Below the pieces are notes generated by a model that did not search any database, had not been told where the DNA came from, and was given only the letters and a program-made list of their open reading frames with translations. From assembly GCF_000829415.1 (NCBI RefSeq), contig NZ_AP014637.1:5721001-5785000 (forward strand): a DNA stretch of 64,000 bases. Reading direction: 5' to 3'. The position numbers were made by a program, and so were the translations under genes. Positions 1-9,609 of this stretch are shown here, piece after piece (position 1 is the stretch's first letter; each line of letters begins with the position of its first letter). The stretch comes from Pseudomonas sp. StFLB209. Lineage in GTDB: Bacteria; Pseudomonadota; Gammaproteobacteria; Pseudomonadales; Pseudomonadaceae.

Positions 1-81
1 CACGACCGCGACGTCAACGCCGCAAAGAACATTCTCGCGCTCGGGCATGAGCGTCCAGTTGTGGGAATCCCCGCCCTTTAG
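1..81 (+). CDS. tnpB: RNA-guided endonuclease TnpB family protein, C-terminal 26 residues (partial)
   Basis: The frame starting at base 1 reads HDRDVNAAKNILALGHE and ends GIPAL before a TAG stop at 79-81. The block DRDVNAAxNILALG is the conserved C-terminal signature of IS605 TnpB proteins; its aspartate completes the RuvC-like nuclease site. The rest of the protein lies upstream of the window, so intactness cannot be judged. The stop codon sits in the loop of the right-end hairpin, the usual tnpB layout in which the 3' coding region and the omega RNA overlap. No tnpA is visible. Confidence 0.88.
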   Translation, partial: HDRDVNAAKNILALGHERPVVGIPAL

Positions 82-98
82 GGCGGGGAGGATGTCAA
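1..98 (+). mobile_element. 3' end of an IS200/IS605-family element (tnpB tail plus right end)
   Basis: Only the right extremity of the element is in the window. It holds the last codons of tnpB (stop at 79-81), and the stop lies inside a perfect hairpin: TCCCCGCCC at 68-76 pairs with GGGCGGGGA at 81-89 around a TTTA loop. The hairpin is followed by GGATGTCAA ending at 98. In IS605-type elements such a subterminal hairpin is the TnpA recognition structure, and it also forms the 3' part of the TnpB guide RNA (omega RNA). The exact cleavage point at or near 98 is inferred from the family, because the left end is outside the window. Confidence 0.8.
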
Positions 99-154
99 GC
101 CTGAACAATACCGCGAGCGCCTGGTTGGCGCTTGCCCCCAGAACCGGAGCCCTG

Positions 155-682
155 ATGAATATGCAAGACACCCTGCGCCAGCAACTGATTGGCCAACCCC
201 TGCCCTCTTTGACCCTGACCGCCACTGACCACTCCAGTGTCGACCTCAGCACCCTGCCCGGCCTCAGCGTGGTGTTTATCTACCCGCGCAGCGGCAACCC
301 CGAACTGCCCGCCCCGGCAGAAATGGCCAGTGTGCCTGGTGCCAAAGGCTGCACCCCGCAGGCCTGTGGCTTTCGTGATGCGTTCGATGAATTCGCCGCC
401 CTGGGCGTACAGCGAATCTTCGGCCTCTCGTCGCAAGACACCGCCTACCAACAGGAACTCAAGGAGCGCACGCAACTGCCCTACCAGCTGTTGTCCGATC
501 AGGACTGTGCATTAGGCAAAGCGTTGGGCCTGCCGGTGTATCAGGCCGGGCCGCTGCAAGTGTATGGCCGCGCCGCACTGGTGATCGACGACGGCCGGCT
601 GGCGCAGCTGTACACCGAGATCCCGAAGCCGGCGCGCAATGCCGAGGACATTCTTGGCTGGTTGCGCCAGGCACAGAACTGA
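155..682 (+). CDS. BCP/AhpC-TSA-like peroxiredoxin
   Basis: A 175-residue thiol peroxidase-like protein that would reduce hydrogen peroxide or organic hydroperoxides in the cytoplasm. The redoxin core starts near residue 12 (GQPLPSLTLTATD), followed by the strand VVFIYPRSG and the active-site block GCTPQACGFRD. C66 matches the peroxidatic Cys and C71 the resolving Cys of the BCP subgroup. About 17 residues (NPELPAPAEMASVPGAK) are inserted between YPRSG and the active Cys compared with typical BCP. The ATG at 155 is chosen because CCGGAGC lies just upstream; the ATG at 161 is an alternative. The open frame runs back to 47 but would cross the IS right end, so that extension is rejected. The gene starts about 56 bp after the IS boundary, so its native promoter may have been displaced by the insertion. 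Confidence 0.85.
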   Translation: MNMQDTLRQQLIGQPLPSLTLTATDHSSVDLSTLPGLSVVFIYPRSGNPELPAPAEMASVPGAKGCTPQACGFRDAFDEFAALGVQRIFGLSSQDTAYQQELKERTQLPYQLLSDQDCALGKALGLPVYQAGPLQVYGRAALVIDDGRLAQLYTEIPKPARNAEDILGWLRQAQN

Positions 683-696
683 CGCAAACCGCTGCT

Positions 697-1170
697 TCAG
701 AACATGGTATTGGTGTTGGCCGCCTGCTGCGGGACGTTCTGAATCACGTCCCAGTGCTCGACGAGCTTGCCATTGGCAACCCGAAAGATGTCCACCACGG
801 CCTGACCCGGATCCTTGGCGCCATTGGTGGAGTGCACGTGCAGGTACACCAGGTCACCATCGGTGGCGCTGCGCACGACACGTGCCCTCGATTGCGGGTT
901 TTCCTTGAAAAAGCCCGCAAAGAATTCCACGAACGGCGCCTTGCCATCCGGCACCTCAGGGTTGTGCTGCTTATAGTTGTCCGCAACCAGCTGCGCGGCA
1001 CCAGCCACATCATGCTTGTTGAAAAAGCGTTCGTAAAAATCCAGCACCAGGGTGCGGTTGGCCTCTTCCGCTGCCAGGTTGCGCGGGGTAGCGGCGTGAC
1101 TGGTCGCTGCCACAACAACGAGCAGCGCGGCCAGCGCCAGACCAGTCAGGGTTTTGAAGGAAAGAGTCAT
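697..1170 (-). CDS. Exported SnoaL/NTF2-like protein
   Basis: A 157-residue protein with a clear N-terminal signal sequence (MTLSFKTLTGLALAALL, with a likely cut after SHA). A SnoaL-like, NTF2-fold domain follows (LVLDFYERFFNKHDVAGA, then DNYKQHNP, then DIFRVANGKLVEHWDV). The LVEHWDVIQ ending is typical of the polyketide-cyclase-like SnoaL branch, which is often annotated only as nuclear transport factor 2 family. The start at 1170 is supported by AGGAAG five bases upstream. It is convergent with the peroxiredoxin gene and lies upstream of nothing obviously related. The substrate is unknown; a periplasmic binding or small-molecule enzyme role is inferred. Confidence 0.8.
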   Translation of the reverse strand: MTLSFKTLTGLALAALLVVVAATSHAATPRNLAAEEANRTLVLDFYERFFNKHDVAGAAQLVADNYKQHNPEVPDGKAPFVEFFAGFFKENPQSRARVVRSATDGDLVYLHVHSTNGAKDPGQAVVDIFRVANGKLVEHWDVIQNVPQQAANTNTMF

Positions 1171-1263
1171 AAGGCTTCCTGCGAGGGTGAATGAGGCGCT
1201 GATAGTAGTCTGGCGCGCGGCTGCGAAACTATCACCAGCCTGACATGTGAAACGATTGTCGAG

Positions 1264-1291
1264 GGGGCCGGACGCTGTCACAGCCGGCCCC
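1264..1291. terminator. GC-rich hairpin downstream of ggt
   Basis: GGGGCCGG at 1264-1271 pairs perfectly with CCGGCCCC at 1284-1291. It lies just past the stop of ggt and before the 5' end of the NTF2-like gene. No U-tract follows on the minus strand, so it is at best a weak or Rho-assisted terminator. Confidence 0.4.
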
Positions 1292-1300
1292 GCTGCGGGA

Positions 1301-3028
1301 TCAATAGCCCAGCGACAACCCGGTATTGCGCCGTGGATCGTTGGCGCCGTAGTACTTGTTGTTACCCACCGGTTTGCCGTCCAGCGAAGGCGCGCCGACC
1401 AGAATCGCCGCTACGTGATTGAGCGGTTGCGGCCCGGTGAATTTGTGGCCCCAGCTTTCGAGGATCTTGCGCGTATCAGGGCTGATCGCGAAATCTTCCA
1501 GGTGGGTTTCCTCAGGCAGCCATTGCTGGTGGAAACGGGTCGCGTCGGTGGCTTCCTGGATGTTCATGCGGTAGTCGATGACGTTGAGCATGGTCAGCAG
1601 GGTCGCGGTAATGATCCGGCTGCCGCCGGGCGTACCCACCACCATGACGGTCTTGCCGTCCTTGGTGACGATGGTCGGGCTCATGGATGACAGCGGGGTT
1701 TTACCGGGGGCAATGGCGTTGGCTTCGCCCTGCACCAGGCCGTACATGTTCGGCACGCCGACCTTGGAAGTGAAGTCGTCCATCTCGTCGTTGAGGATCA
1801 CCCCGGTCTTGCTGGCCATCACGCCGGCACCGAACCAGTCGTTGAGGGTGTAGGTCACCGACACCGCATTGCCCCATTTGTCGACGATGGAGTAGTGCGT
1901 GGTGTTGTTGCCTTCATGGGGCGCAACGCCAGGTGCCAGGTCTTTGGAGACCGCAGCTTTTTGTGGGTCGATGGCAGCGCGCAGCTTGGCCGCGTAGTCC
2001 TTGTCGAGCAGGCGCTCGAGCGGGTTCTTGACGAAATCCGGGTCGCCCAGGTAGCTATTGCGATCGACATAGGCATGGCGCATCGCTTCGATCTGGTAAT
2101 GCATGGCCTGGGCAGAACGGAAGCCCAGATCCTTCATCGGATAGCCTTCGAGAATATTCAGGATCTGGCAGATCACCACGCCACCAGAGCTCGGTGGTGG
2201 CGCCGAGACGATGTGGTAGCCGCGGTAATCGCATTCCACCGGCGCCAGTTCACGGGTCTTGTAGCGGTCAAGGTCGGCCTGGGTGATGATGCCCTTACCG
2301 GCCTTGCTGGAACTGACCAGGGCATCGGCCACCCAGCCCTTGTAAAAGCCGTCCTCGCCCTTGGCGGAGATTTCCCGCAGGGTGCGCGCCAGGTCTTTCT
2401 GCACCAGCTTCTGGCCCACCTGCATTGGCTTGCCGTCATCGAGGAAGATCGCGCCGGAATCCTTGATGTCCTTCTTGAAGTCCTCGGTGGCGGTCCACAG
2501 CAGGTCCACATCGCCCTGCTCCAGCACAAAGCCGTCATCGGCCAGCTTGACCGCCGGGGCGATCATCTCGGCGCGCGGCTTGCTGCCGTACTTGCTCAGT
2601 GCATACTCCATCCCCGAGACCGTGCCCGGCACAGCAACCGCCAGGTGGCCGCGCGAACTCAGGCCCGGCACCACGTTACCGTCCTTGTCCAGGTACATGT
2701 CGGCGGTGGCGGCCAGCGGCGCCTTTTCGCGGAAGTCGAGGAAGGTTTTCTTGCCGTCAGCCATCTGAATGGTCATGAAGCCGCCACCGCCCAGGTTGCC
2801 CGCCGCCGGGTAAACCACCGCCAGCGCGTAACCCACCGCCACCGCCGCATCCACGGCATTGCCACCGGCCTTGAGCACGTCCACGCCCACATGGGTGGCC
2901 AGATGCTGGGCAGTGACCACCATGCCGTTCTCGCCGGCCACCGGGGCTTGCGAAGCGGCCAGGGCCAGAGGGGTTTGGGTAAAACAGAAGGCGACAGCGA
3001 CGAAGGCCGTCAGCTTGCGGTACATCAT
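1301..3028 (-). CDS. ggt: Gamma-glutamyltransferase (periplasmic)
   Basis: A 575-residue Ntn-hydrolase that cleaves gamma-glutamyl bonds (glutathione and gamma-glutamyl amines or peptides) and releases glutamate in the periplasm. A signal peptide (MMYRKLTAFVAVAFC, cut near residue 25) precedes the large subunit. The autoprocessing site is NNTTHYS at residues 374-380; T377 is the expected catalytic Thr that becomes the N-terminus of the small subunit. The oxyanion motif PGGSRI and the large-subunit GGNAVDAAVA block are present. Length fits the family (about 580). The start is placed at 3028 because AAGGAA precedes it; an in-frame ATG follows directly at 3025. It is the last gene of the minus-strand hut cluster, after hutC with a 111-bp gap, so it may feed glutamate from the same nutrient pool. 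Confidence 0.95.
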   Translation of the reverse strand: MMYRKLTAFVAVAFCFTQTPLALAASQAPVAGENGMVVTAQHLATHVGVDVLKAGGNAVDAAVAVGYALAVVYPAAGNLGGGGFMTIQMADGKKTFLDFREKAPLAATADMYLDKDGNVVPGLSSRGHLAVAVPGTVSGMEYALSKYGSKPRAEMIAPAVKLADDGFVLEQGDVDLLWTATEDFKKDIKDSGAIFLDDGKPMQVGQKLVQKDLARTLREISAKGEDGFYKGWVADALVSSSKAGKGIITQADLDRYKTRELAPVECDYRGYHIVSAPPPSSGGVVICQILNILEGYPMKDLGFRSAQAMHYQIEAMRHAYVDRNSYLGDPDFVKNPLERLLDKDYAAKLRAAIDPQKAAVSKDLAPGVAPHEGNNTTHYSIVDKWGNAVSVTYTLNDWFGAGVMASKTGVILNDEMDDFTSKVGVPNMYGLVQGEANAIAPGKTPLSSMSPTIVTKDGKTVMVVGTPGGSRIITATLLTMLNVIDYRMNIQEATDATRFHQQWLPEETHLEDFAISPDTRKILESWGHKFTGPQPLNHVAAILVGAPSLDGKPVGNNKYYGANDPRRNTGLSLGY

Positions 3029-3139
3029 GAGCCAGATTCCTTGTTCAGTTTTCTGATTGTTTGCGGGTGTCTGCCACCCTTGGCATATGGCCTGCAAGAG
3101 CATAGCGCTAAATCAGCAAACGACGCGAACCAGGCCCAA

Positions 3140-3853
3140 TCAACGGTGGCGGGTTGTGGAACGCAGCTTGTAACGCTCGCCGGGGTGAGTCAGGCGCACA
3201 TAGCTGACCAGATTCTCGCTGGACCAGGTTCGCCGCACCATGCACAGGCAGGCCGCACCGGGGTCGATTTCCAGCCACTGGGCGGTTCGCGCATCGGCGT
3301 GGATGGCTTCGACCACATGCTCGATATCGCTGATCGGGCAACTGGCAACCAGCACCTCGTTGGGGGTCTGTTTCGAGAAGTCGCTGGACAGGTAGTGCGG
3401 CACCCAGCGCGGGTTGACGTAGCGGTCTTCGAGCTGGATCGGCAAACCGTTCTCGCGATGCACCAGAATGCTGTGAAACACCGGGCTGCCGATGCGCAGG
3501 CCCAAACGCAGGGCCACTTCATCGTCGGCGGTAATGGCCTCACTGCGCAGCACATCGTTGGAGTAGTGATGGCCGCGGGCGCGGACCTCTTCAGCGATGT
3601 TCATCACCTCCTGCAACGAAGACTCGGCGCGTGGGTCGGTGACGAAGGTGCCCAGCCCGGCCTGACGCACCAGGTAACCCTGCTGCACCAGGTTGGTGAT
3701 CGCCTTGTTGGCGGTCATGCGGCTGACGGAAAAATCCCGGGCCAGTTGCTCTTCTGGCGGAATCTGGTGATTGACCGGGTAGTCGCCTTCGCGGATATGC
3801 GTCAGCAGGAACTCTTCGATCACTTTGTACCGAGGGGGTTTCGGGGTACTCAC
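3140..3853 (-). CDS. hutC: Histidine utilization repressor HutC (GntR/UTRA)
   Basis: A 237-residue regulator with an N-terminal GntR winged helix (PPEEQLARDFSVSRMTANKA, TNLVQQGYLVRQAGLGTFV) and a C-terminal UTRA effector domain (VFHSILVHRENGLPIQLEDR, then DIEHVVEAIHAD). This combination and the EHVVEA block are typical of HutC, which represses hut genes and is released by urocanate. The start is a GTG at 3853, preceded by GGAG with good spacing; upstream codons in frame lack any ribosome-binding site. It lies between the permease and ggt genes on the same strand. Its operators are probably the two TGTATATACA sites upstream of hutI. Confidence 0.92.
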   Translation of the reverse strand: MSTPKPPRYKVIEEFLLTHIREGDYPVNHQIPPEEQLARDFSVSRMTANKAITNLVQQGYLVRQAGLGTFVTDPRAESSLQEVMNIAEEVRARGHHYSNDVLRSEAITADDEVALRLGLRIGSPVFHSILVHRENGLPIQLEDRYVNPRWVPHYLSSDFSKQTPNEVLVASCPISDIEHVVEAIHADARTAQWLEIDPGAACLCMVRRTWSSENLVSYVRLTHPGERYKLRSTTRHR

Positions 3854-3919
3854 CAGTTCTCCGGATGTGTGGGCAAGGAGTCGAATAATACCCCGCGGCC
3901 CACACCTTGCCACCCGTTT

Positions 3920-5302
3920 TCAGTCACTGCTGGCCAGTGCCCGGCCCTGTGCCTGCGGTTTGACCCAGATCCAGTATGCCAGGACCAGCAGGCCGAGCCA
4001 CACCACCCCGACCCACATGGCCGGACGGCTGTTCGGGAACCAGGCCAGCACACCGAACACGAACAGCATGAAACCGATGGCCGCCGCCGGGGCAACCGGC
4101 CAGAACGGTACCCGGAACTTCAACTGCGCAACCTCGGCACTGCTCATGCGGCGGCGCATGCCCACCTGGGAAACCAGAATCATCAACCACACCCAGACGG
4201 TGGCAAAGGTGGCCAGCGAAGCGATGAGCAGGAAGATGTCTTCCGGGATCAGGTAATTGAGCACCACGCCGATCAGCAACGCAGCGGCCATCACCAGCGC
4301 CGTGAGCCACGGCACGCCATTGCTCGACACCTTGGCAAAGCCGGCCGGCGCCTGACCTTGCAGCGCCATGCCGTACAACATGCGCCCGGCACCGAAGACA
4401 TCGCTGTTGATCGCCGAAATGGCCGCCGAGATCACCACGATATTAAGCAGCGCGGCAGCAAAGCCGATGCCCAGGTTATCGAAGATCTGCACGAACGGGC
4501 TGCCTTGGGTGCCGATCTGCGGCCACGGGAAAATCGACATCAGCACGAACAGGGTCAGCACGTAGAACAGCAGGATGCGCAGCGGCACGGCGTTGATCGC
4601 CTTGGGCAGTACCCGTTGCGGGTCCTTGGCTTCGCCGGCAGTGACACCAATGATCTCGATGCCGCCAAAGGCGAACACCACCACGGCAAAGCAGGCGATG
4701 AAGCCGCCAATGCCATTGGGCATGAAGCCGCCGTGCTGCCACAGGTTGTGGATGCCGGTGCCGCCGTCACTCAGGCCGAAGCCGTAGAACATGATGCCCA
4801 GGCCACCCAGAATCATCGCCACGATAGCGCTGACCTTGAGGATCGACAGCCAGAACTCCATTTCGCCGAAGACCTTGACCGTACACAGGTTCAGGGCGCC
4901 GATGAAACAGATGATCGACAGCACCCAGATCCAGCGCGGCACATCGGGAAACCAGAAGCCCATGTAAATGCCAAACGCGGTGACGTCCGCCAGGCAGACG
5001 ATGATCATCTCGAACGCGTAGGTCCAGCCGGTGATAAATCCGGCCAGCGGCCCGACATAGGAGGTGGCGTATTCACCGAACGAGCCGGACACCGGATTGT
5101 GTACGGCCATTTCGCCCAGGGCGCGCATGACCATGTACACCGCAGCGCCCGCGATCAGGTAGGCCAGCAGTACCGACGGGCCAGCCAGCTTGATGGCCGA
5201 GGCCGAACCGTAGAACAGCCCGGTGCCGATGGCCGACCCTAGCGCGATAAAACGAATATGACGGGCACTCAGACCCCGTTTGAGCCCAGTATGGGTACTC
5301 AT
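3920..5302 (-). CDS. APC-family amino acid permease (HutT/ProY-like histidine transporter)
   Basis: A 460-residue inner-membrane amino acid/proton symporter with about 12 hydrophobic helices. The N-terminal APC signature [16 protein letters not shown], the [17 protein letters not shown] loop and the [16 protein letters not shown] segment place it in the amino acid transporter (AAT) group with ProY and HutT. Within a hut cluster the likely cargo is histidine (or urocanate), but sequence alone does not separate histidine from proline transport. The start at 5302 is supported by CGGAGA upstream; the much longer open frame is not coding at its 5' end because it crosses the hutH stop. It is separated from hutH by 76 bp that contain a strong hairpin. 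Confidence 0.88.
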   Translation of the reverse strand: MSTHTGLKRGLSARHIRFIALGSAIGTGLFYGSASAIKLAGPSVLLAYLIAGAAVYMVMRALGEMAVHNPVSGSFGEYATSYVGPLAGFITGWTYAFEMIIVCLADVTAFGIYMGFWFPDVPRWIWVLSIICFIGALNLCTVKVFGEMEFWLSILKVSAIVAMILGGLGIMFYGFGLSDGGTGIHNLWQHGGFMPNGIGGFIACFAVVVFAFGGIEIIGVTAGEAKDPQRVLPKAINAVPLRILLFYVLTLFVLMSIFPWPQIGTQGSPFVQIFDNLGIGFAAALLNIVVISAAISAINSDVFGAGRMLYGMALQGQAPAGFAKVSSNGVPWLTALVMAAALLIGVVLNYLIPEDIFLLIASLATFATVWVWLMILVSQVGMRRRMSSAEVAQLKFRVPFWPVAPAAAIGFMLFVFGVLAWFPNSRPAMWVGVVWLGLLVLAYWIWVKPQAQGRALASSD

Positions 5303-5339
5303 GTCAGTGCATCTCCGATTGTTTTTATAGTGCAGAGAT

Positions 5340-5362
5340 GGCCGCCCGCGTGCCGGGCGGCC
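5340..5362. promoter_or_regulatory. Intra-operon hairpin between hutH and the permease gene
   Basis: GGCCGCCCG at 5340-5348 pairs perfectly with CGGGCGGCC at 5354-5362 around a 5-base loop. There is no U-run after it on the minus strand. It could attenuate read-through or protect the hutIGUH mRNA 3' end; which of these is not decidable here. Confidence 0.45.
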
Positions 5363-5378
5363 TGTGCTCAATCGAGCG

Positions 5379-6911
5379 TCAGAGGCTAGGCAGCAGGCGC
5401 GGCGGCACCAGGGCATTGAGACAACCGCTGGCCAGCAGAGCACTGGCGGTCTCGATGTCAGGGGCGAAGAAGCGGTCTTCCTGGTAGTAAGAAACCTCAG
5501 CGCGCAACAGGCTGCGGGCTTTTTCCAGCTTCTCGGAGCTCTTGAGGCCGTTACGGAAGTCCAGGCCCTGACAGGCACCCAGCCATTCGATAGCCAGGAT
5601 GCCACGCACATTGTCGGCCATGGCCCACAGCCGCTTGCCGGCGTTGGGTGCCATCGAGACGTGGTCTTCCTGGTTGGCCGAGGTCGGCAGGCTGTCGACG
5701 CTGGCCGGGTGCGCCAACGCCTTGTTGTCGCTGGCCAGGGCCGCTGCGGTGACCTGAGCGATCATGAAACCGGAGTTGACCCCGCCGTTTTCCACCAGAA
5801 ACGGCGGCAACTGCGACATGTGGCGGTCCATCATCAGCGAAATGCGGCGCTCCGACAGCGAGCCAATCTCGGCAATGGCCAGCGCCAGGTTGTCAGCGGC
5901 CATGGCCACGGGCTCGGCGTGGAAGTTACCGCCGGAGATCACATCACCCTGCTCGGCGAACACCAGCGGGTTGTCCGACACGGCGTTGGACTCGACTTCC
6001 AGCACTTCGGCGGCCTGGCGCAACTGGGTCAGGCAGGCACCCATCACTTGCGGCTGGCAACGCAGCGAGTACGGGTCCTGGACCTTGTCGCAGTTGGCAT
6101 GCGAGCGCGACACTTCGCTGCTGTCGGTAAGCAGGTCGCGGTAAGCGGCAGCCACGTCGATCTGCCCGCGCTGGCCACGCGCAGCATGAATGCGCGCATC
6201 GAACGGCGCCCGCGAACCCAGCATGGCTTCGACGCTCAGGCCGCCGCAGACAGTGGCGGCAGCAAACAGGTCTTCGCCTTCGAACAGCCCGCGCAGCGCG
6301 TAGGCCGTGGACACCTGGGTGCCGTTGAGTAGCGCGAGGCCCTCCTTGGCGGCCAGGGTCAGCGGCTCAAGCCCCGCCACCGCCAGAGCTTCGGCGGCTG
6401 GCAGCCACTGGCCTTTGTAGCGCGCCTTGCTCTCGCCGATCAGTACCAGCGACATGTGCGCCAGCGGTGCCAGGTCGCCGGAGGCACCCACCGAGCCCTT
6501 GAGCGGGATGTGCGGGTAGACCTCGGCGTTGATCAGGGCGATCAGCGCGTCAATGACCTTGCGGCGAATCGCCGAGAAACCACGGGCCAGGCTGTTGACC
6601 TTGAGCAGCATGATCAGGCGCACCATCGCATCATCCAGCGCCTCGCCGACACCGGCGGCGTGAGACAGCACCAGCGAGCGTTGCAGCTTTTCAAGATCTT
6701 CAGGGGCGATGCGGGTCGAGGCCAACAGGCCAAAACCGGTGTTGATGCCATAGGCAGTACGGCCTTCGGCCAGGATACTCTCGACACAGGCGACGCTGGC
6801 GTCGATGGCGGCATGGGCGCCGGGGTCCAGCTCGACGCGCACCGGTTGCTGGTAGGCCTGACGCAACTGGGTCAGGTTCAAGGTGCCGGGTTTGAGGGTC
6901 AGGGCATTCAT
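5379..6911 (-). CDS. hutH: Histidine ammonia-lyase
   Basis: A 510-residue cytoplasmic lyase converting L-histidine to trans-urocanate and ammonia, the first step of the pathway. The self-formed MIO electrophile derives from Ala-Ser-Gly at residues 143-145 in [16 protein letters not shown]. The active-site Tyr ([11 protein letters not shown], residue 54) and [14 protein letters not shown] are present. Length equals the P. putida enzyme. The ATG at 6911 is chosen; a TTG one codon earlier is possible. The ribosome-binding site AAAGGAG lies inside the hutU 3' end, and only three bases separate the hutU stop from this start, so the two are translationally coupled. Confidence 0.97.
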   Translation of the reverse strand: MNALTLKPGTLNLTQLRQAYQQPVRVELDPGAHAAIDASVACVESILAEGRTAYGINTGFGLLASTRIAPEDLEKLQRSLVLSHAAGVGEALDDAMVRLIMLLKVNSLARGFSAIRRKVIDALIALINAEVYPHIPLKGSVGASGDLAPLAHMSLVLIGESKARYKGQWLPAAEALAVAGLEPLTLAAKEGLALLNGTQVSTAYALRGLFEGEDLFAAATVCGGLSVEAMLGSRAPFDARIHAARGQRGQIDVAAAYRDLLTDSSEVSRSHANCDKVQDPYSLRCQPQVMGACLTQLRQAAEVLEVESNAVSDNPLVFAEQGDVISGGNFHAEPVAMAADNLALAIAEIGSLSERRISLMMDRHMSQLPPFLVENGGVNSGFMIAQVTAAALASDNKALAHPASVDSLPTSANQEDHVSMAPNAGKRLWAMADNVRGILAIEWLGACQGLDFRNGLKSSEKLEKARSLLRAEVSYYQEDRFFAPDIETASALLASGCLNALVPPRLLPSL

Positions 6912-6914
6912 CAA

Positions 6915-8597
6915 TCAGGCTCCTTTGTTGTTCTTGCTGCCGATCATCGGCAGGTTCAGGCCCTGTTCATGGGCGCAGTCGATTGCAATCTGGTAACCGG
7001 CATCGGCATGACGCATCACCCCGGTGCCCGGGTCGTTGGTCAATACCCGGGCAATACGTGCCGCGGCGTCATCGGTGCCATCACAGACGATGACCATACC
7101 CGAATGTTGCGAAAAGCCCATGCCTACGCCGCCGCCATGGTGCAACGACACCCAGGTTGCGCCGCCGGCGGTGTTGAGCAGCGCGTTGAGCAGCGGCCAG
7201 TCCGATACAGCGTCGGAGCCGTCACGCATGGCTTCGGTCTCGCGGTTAGGGCTGGACACCGAACCGGAGTCCAGATGGTCGCGCCCGATCACCACCGGCG
7301 CCGACAATTCGCCAGAGCGGACCATTTCGTTGAACGCCAGACCCAGCCTGGCACGCTGGCCCAGGCCGACCCAGCAGATCCGCGCTGGCAGGCCCTGGAA
7401 GGCAATGCGCTCACGGGCCATGTCCAGCCAGTGATGCAGGTGGGCGTCGTCGGGGATCAGTTCCTTGACCTTGGCGTCGGTCTTGTAGATGTCTTCAGGG
7501 TCACCGGACAGCGCCGCCCAGCGGAACGGGCCGATGCCGCGGCAGAACAGCGGACGAATGTAGGCCGGCACGAACCCCGGGAAGTCGAAGGCATTGGCTA
7601 CGCCCTCTTCCTTGGCCATCTGGCGGATGTTGTTGCCGTAGTCGAAGGTCGGCACGCCGGCTTTCTGGAAGTCGAGCATCGCCTGTACGTGCACGGCCAT
7701 CGATTGCTTGGCCGCCTTGATCACCGCTGCCGGGTCAGTCTTGGCACGGTCGCGGTACTGCTCCCAGCTCCAGCCGATCGGCAGGTAGCCATTGAGCGGG
7801 TCGTGGGCGCTGGTCTGGTCGGTGACCATGTCCGGGCGTACCCCACGACGGACCAGTTCAGGGAGGATTTCAGCCGCGTTGCCGTGCAGGGCGACCGATA
7901 CCGCTTTGCCTTCGGCGGTGTATTTGGCGATGCGTGCCATCGCGTCGTCCAGGTCAGTGGCCTGCTCATCGACATAACGGGTGCGCAGGCGGAAGTCGAT
8001 GCTGGTCTGCTGGCATTCGATGTTCAGCGAGCAGGCACCGGCCAGCGTCGCCGCCAGTGGCTGCGCGCCGCCCATGCCACCAAGACCGGCGGTCAGTACC
8101 CAGCGCCCGGTGAGGTTGCCGCCAAAGTGCTGGCGACCGGCCTCGACGAAAGTCTCGTAGGTGCCCTGGACGATGCCCTGGCTGCCGATGTAGATCCAGC
8201 TGCCAGCGGTCATCTGGCCGTACATGGCCAGGCCCTTGGCATCCAGTTCGTTGAAGTGCTCCCAACTGGCCCAGTGCGGCACCAGGTTGGAGTTGGCAAT
8301 CAGTACCCGTGGCGCGTTGGAGTGGGTCTTGAACACGCCGACCGGCTTGCCGGACTGGACCAGCAGGGTTTCGTCGTCGTTGAGTTCCTTGAGGGTCTCG
8401 ACGATCTTGTCGTAGCACTCCCAATTGCGTGCCGCACGGCCAATGCCGCCATACACCACCAGCTCTTTCGGATTTTCCGCCACCTCGGGGTCGAGGTTGT
8501 TCATCAACATGCGCAGCGGCGCCTCGGTCAACCAGCTCTTGGCGTTGAGGGTGGTGCCGCGGGGTGCACGGATTACGGTGTCACGAAACGTCGTCAT
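6915..8597 (-). CDS. hutU: Urocanate hydratase
   Basis: A 560-residue NAD+-dependent enzyme converting urocanate to 4-imidazolone-5-propanoate. The tightly bound NAD site is visible as [12 protein letters not shown] near residues 171-182, and the essential Cys is C408 in [21 protein letters not shown] near the N-terminus and [17 protein letters not shown] near the C-terminus are family landmarks. Full length. It begins 67 bp downstream of hutG with a CAGGAC ribosome-binding site and runs directly into hutH. Confidence 0.97.
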   Translation of the reverse strand: MTTFRDTVIRAPRGTTLNAKSWLTEAPLRMLMNNLDPEVAENPKELVVYGGIGRAARNWECYDKIVETLKELNDDETLLVQSGKPVGVFKTHSNAPRVLIANSNLVPHWASWEHFNELDAKGLAMYGQMTAGSWIYIGSQGIVQGTYETFVEAGRQHFGGNLTGRWVLTAGLGGMGGAQPLAATLAGACSLNIECQQTSIDFRLRTRYVDEQATDLDDAMARIAKYTAEGKAVSVALHGNAAEILPELVRRGVRPDMVTDQTSAHDPLNGYLPIGWSWEQYRDRAKTDPAAVIKAAKQSMAVHVQAMLDFQKAGVPTFDYGNNIRQMAKEEGVANAFDFPGFVPAYIRPLFCRGIGPFRWAALSGDPEDIYKTDAKVKELIPDDAHLHHWLDMARERIAFQGLPARICWVGLGQRARLGLAFNEMVRSGELSAPVVIGRDHLDSGSVSSPNRETEAMRDGSDAVSDWPLLNALLNTAGGATWVSLHHGGGVGMGFSQHSGMVIVCDGTDDAAARIARVLTNDPGTGVMRHADAGYQIAIDCAHEQGLNLPMIGSKNNKGA

Positions 8598-8664
8598 GGT
8601 CAGGTCCTGATACAGGGTGTTGTTCTTGTTGAAAGGGTGTTCTTGAAAAACTTGCCGTCAGCGT

Positions 8665-9609
8665 TCAGCCGCCTAGCGCCAGGGTATGAATCAGCCGCGC
8701 CGCCGCCTTGGCGGTGTGGCTGTCGATATCGAACGCGGGGTTGAGCTCCGCCAGGTCGATCAGCCGCAACCGACCGCTGTCACGCAAGCGCTCGACCAGC
8801 GGTTCGAGCAGGTGCATGGGCACGCCCCGCGCCGCCGGCGCGCTGACGCCTGGCGCTTCGCTGGCCGGCAGTACATCGATGTCGATGGTCAGGTACAGCG
8901 CGTCACAGCGGCGGGCAAACGCGTGCAGCTCATCACCGATCACCTGCAGCGTGGCTTCGCGGATCTGGTGATCCTCACGGACCAGCACATCGAGCTCGGT
9001 TGCGCGGTTGAACAGCGCCTGGGTATTGCTGGCACGGCTTACACCGACACAGGCATACAAAAACGGCCAGCCACGCGCGGCGCATTGCCCGGCGATCTGT
9101 GAAAACGGCGTGCCGGAGGAACGGGTCTGGCTGAAATCTCGCAAGTCGAAGTGCGCATCGAAGTTGACGATGCCGATGCGCGGGGTGTCCGCCCGCCCGG
9201 CAAAGTGCTGCGCCAGCCCCGACCAGCTGCCGTACGCCACTTCATGACCGCCACCGAGCACCACCGGCAGGTGGCCGTCGTCGAGCAGCCGGCACACACC
9301 GTCGGCCAAACGTTGCTGCGCGGCCTCCAGATCAGCGTCATCACAGACCACGTCACCAGCATCGTAAGCCGGCCCCTGGCGATGCCAGGCCAGATTGGCC
9401 AGCGCCTTGCGCATCGCCAGCGGCCCGGCCGCTGCACCGGTACGGCCGTGGTTGCGGCGCACACCTTCGTCACAGGCAAAACCCAGCAGCGCCAGACCAG
9501 GGACCGCGCTCGCAGCCCAGGGCTGGATGCGCTGGTGCCAGCGCGCGCTGTCCTGCTCCGGATCGACGCGCCCGCTCCAGGCGTCCAGGCTCTGACGATC
9601 AGCGAACAT
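8665..9609 (-). CDS. hutG: Formimidoylglutamase (arginase fold)
   Basis: A 314-residue ureohydrolase that hydrolyses N-formimidoyl-L-glutamate to glutamate and formamide. The binuclear manganese site is complete: GGGHEVAYG (H122), NFDAHFD (D151, H153, D155) and TIDIDVLP (D243, D245). The arginase fold separates it from the unrelated N-formylglutamate amidohydrolase that is also called HutG in most Pseudomonas. With no HutF-type deiminase in the cluster, this implies the direct four-step pathway. The ATG at 9609 overlaps the hutI stop by 11 bp and has AGGAG upstream. A longer open frame reaching 9765 lies within hutI and is rejected. Confidence 0.93.
   Translation of the reverse strand: MFADRQSLDAWSGRVDPEQDSARWHQRIQPWAASAVPGLALLGFACDEGVRRNHGRTGAAAGPLAMRKALANLAWHRQGPAYDAGDVVCDDADLEAAQQRLADGVCRLLDDGHLPVVLGGGHEVAYGSWSGLAQHFAGRADTPRIGIVNFDAHFDLRDFSQTRSSGTPFSQIAGQCAARGWPFLYACVGVSRASNTQALFNRATELDVLVREDHQIREATLQVIGDELHAFARRCDALYLTIDIDVLPASEAPGVSAPAARGVPMHLLEPLVERLRDSGRLRLIDLAELNPAFDIDSHTAKAAARLIHTLALGG

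Noticed and set aside
1895-5242. 1115-codon open frame on the plus strand
   Set aside because: It is antisense to ggt, hutC and the permease gene, whose products are clearly recognised. The frame is His/Gln/Arg-rich, as expected from a GC-rich complementary strand.
6456-8744. 762-codon plus-strand frame
   Set aside because: Antisense to hutH and hutU; composition typical of a shadow frame.
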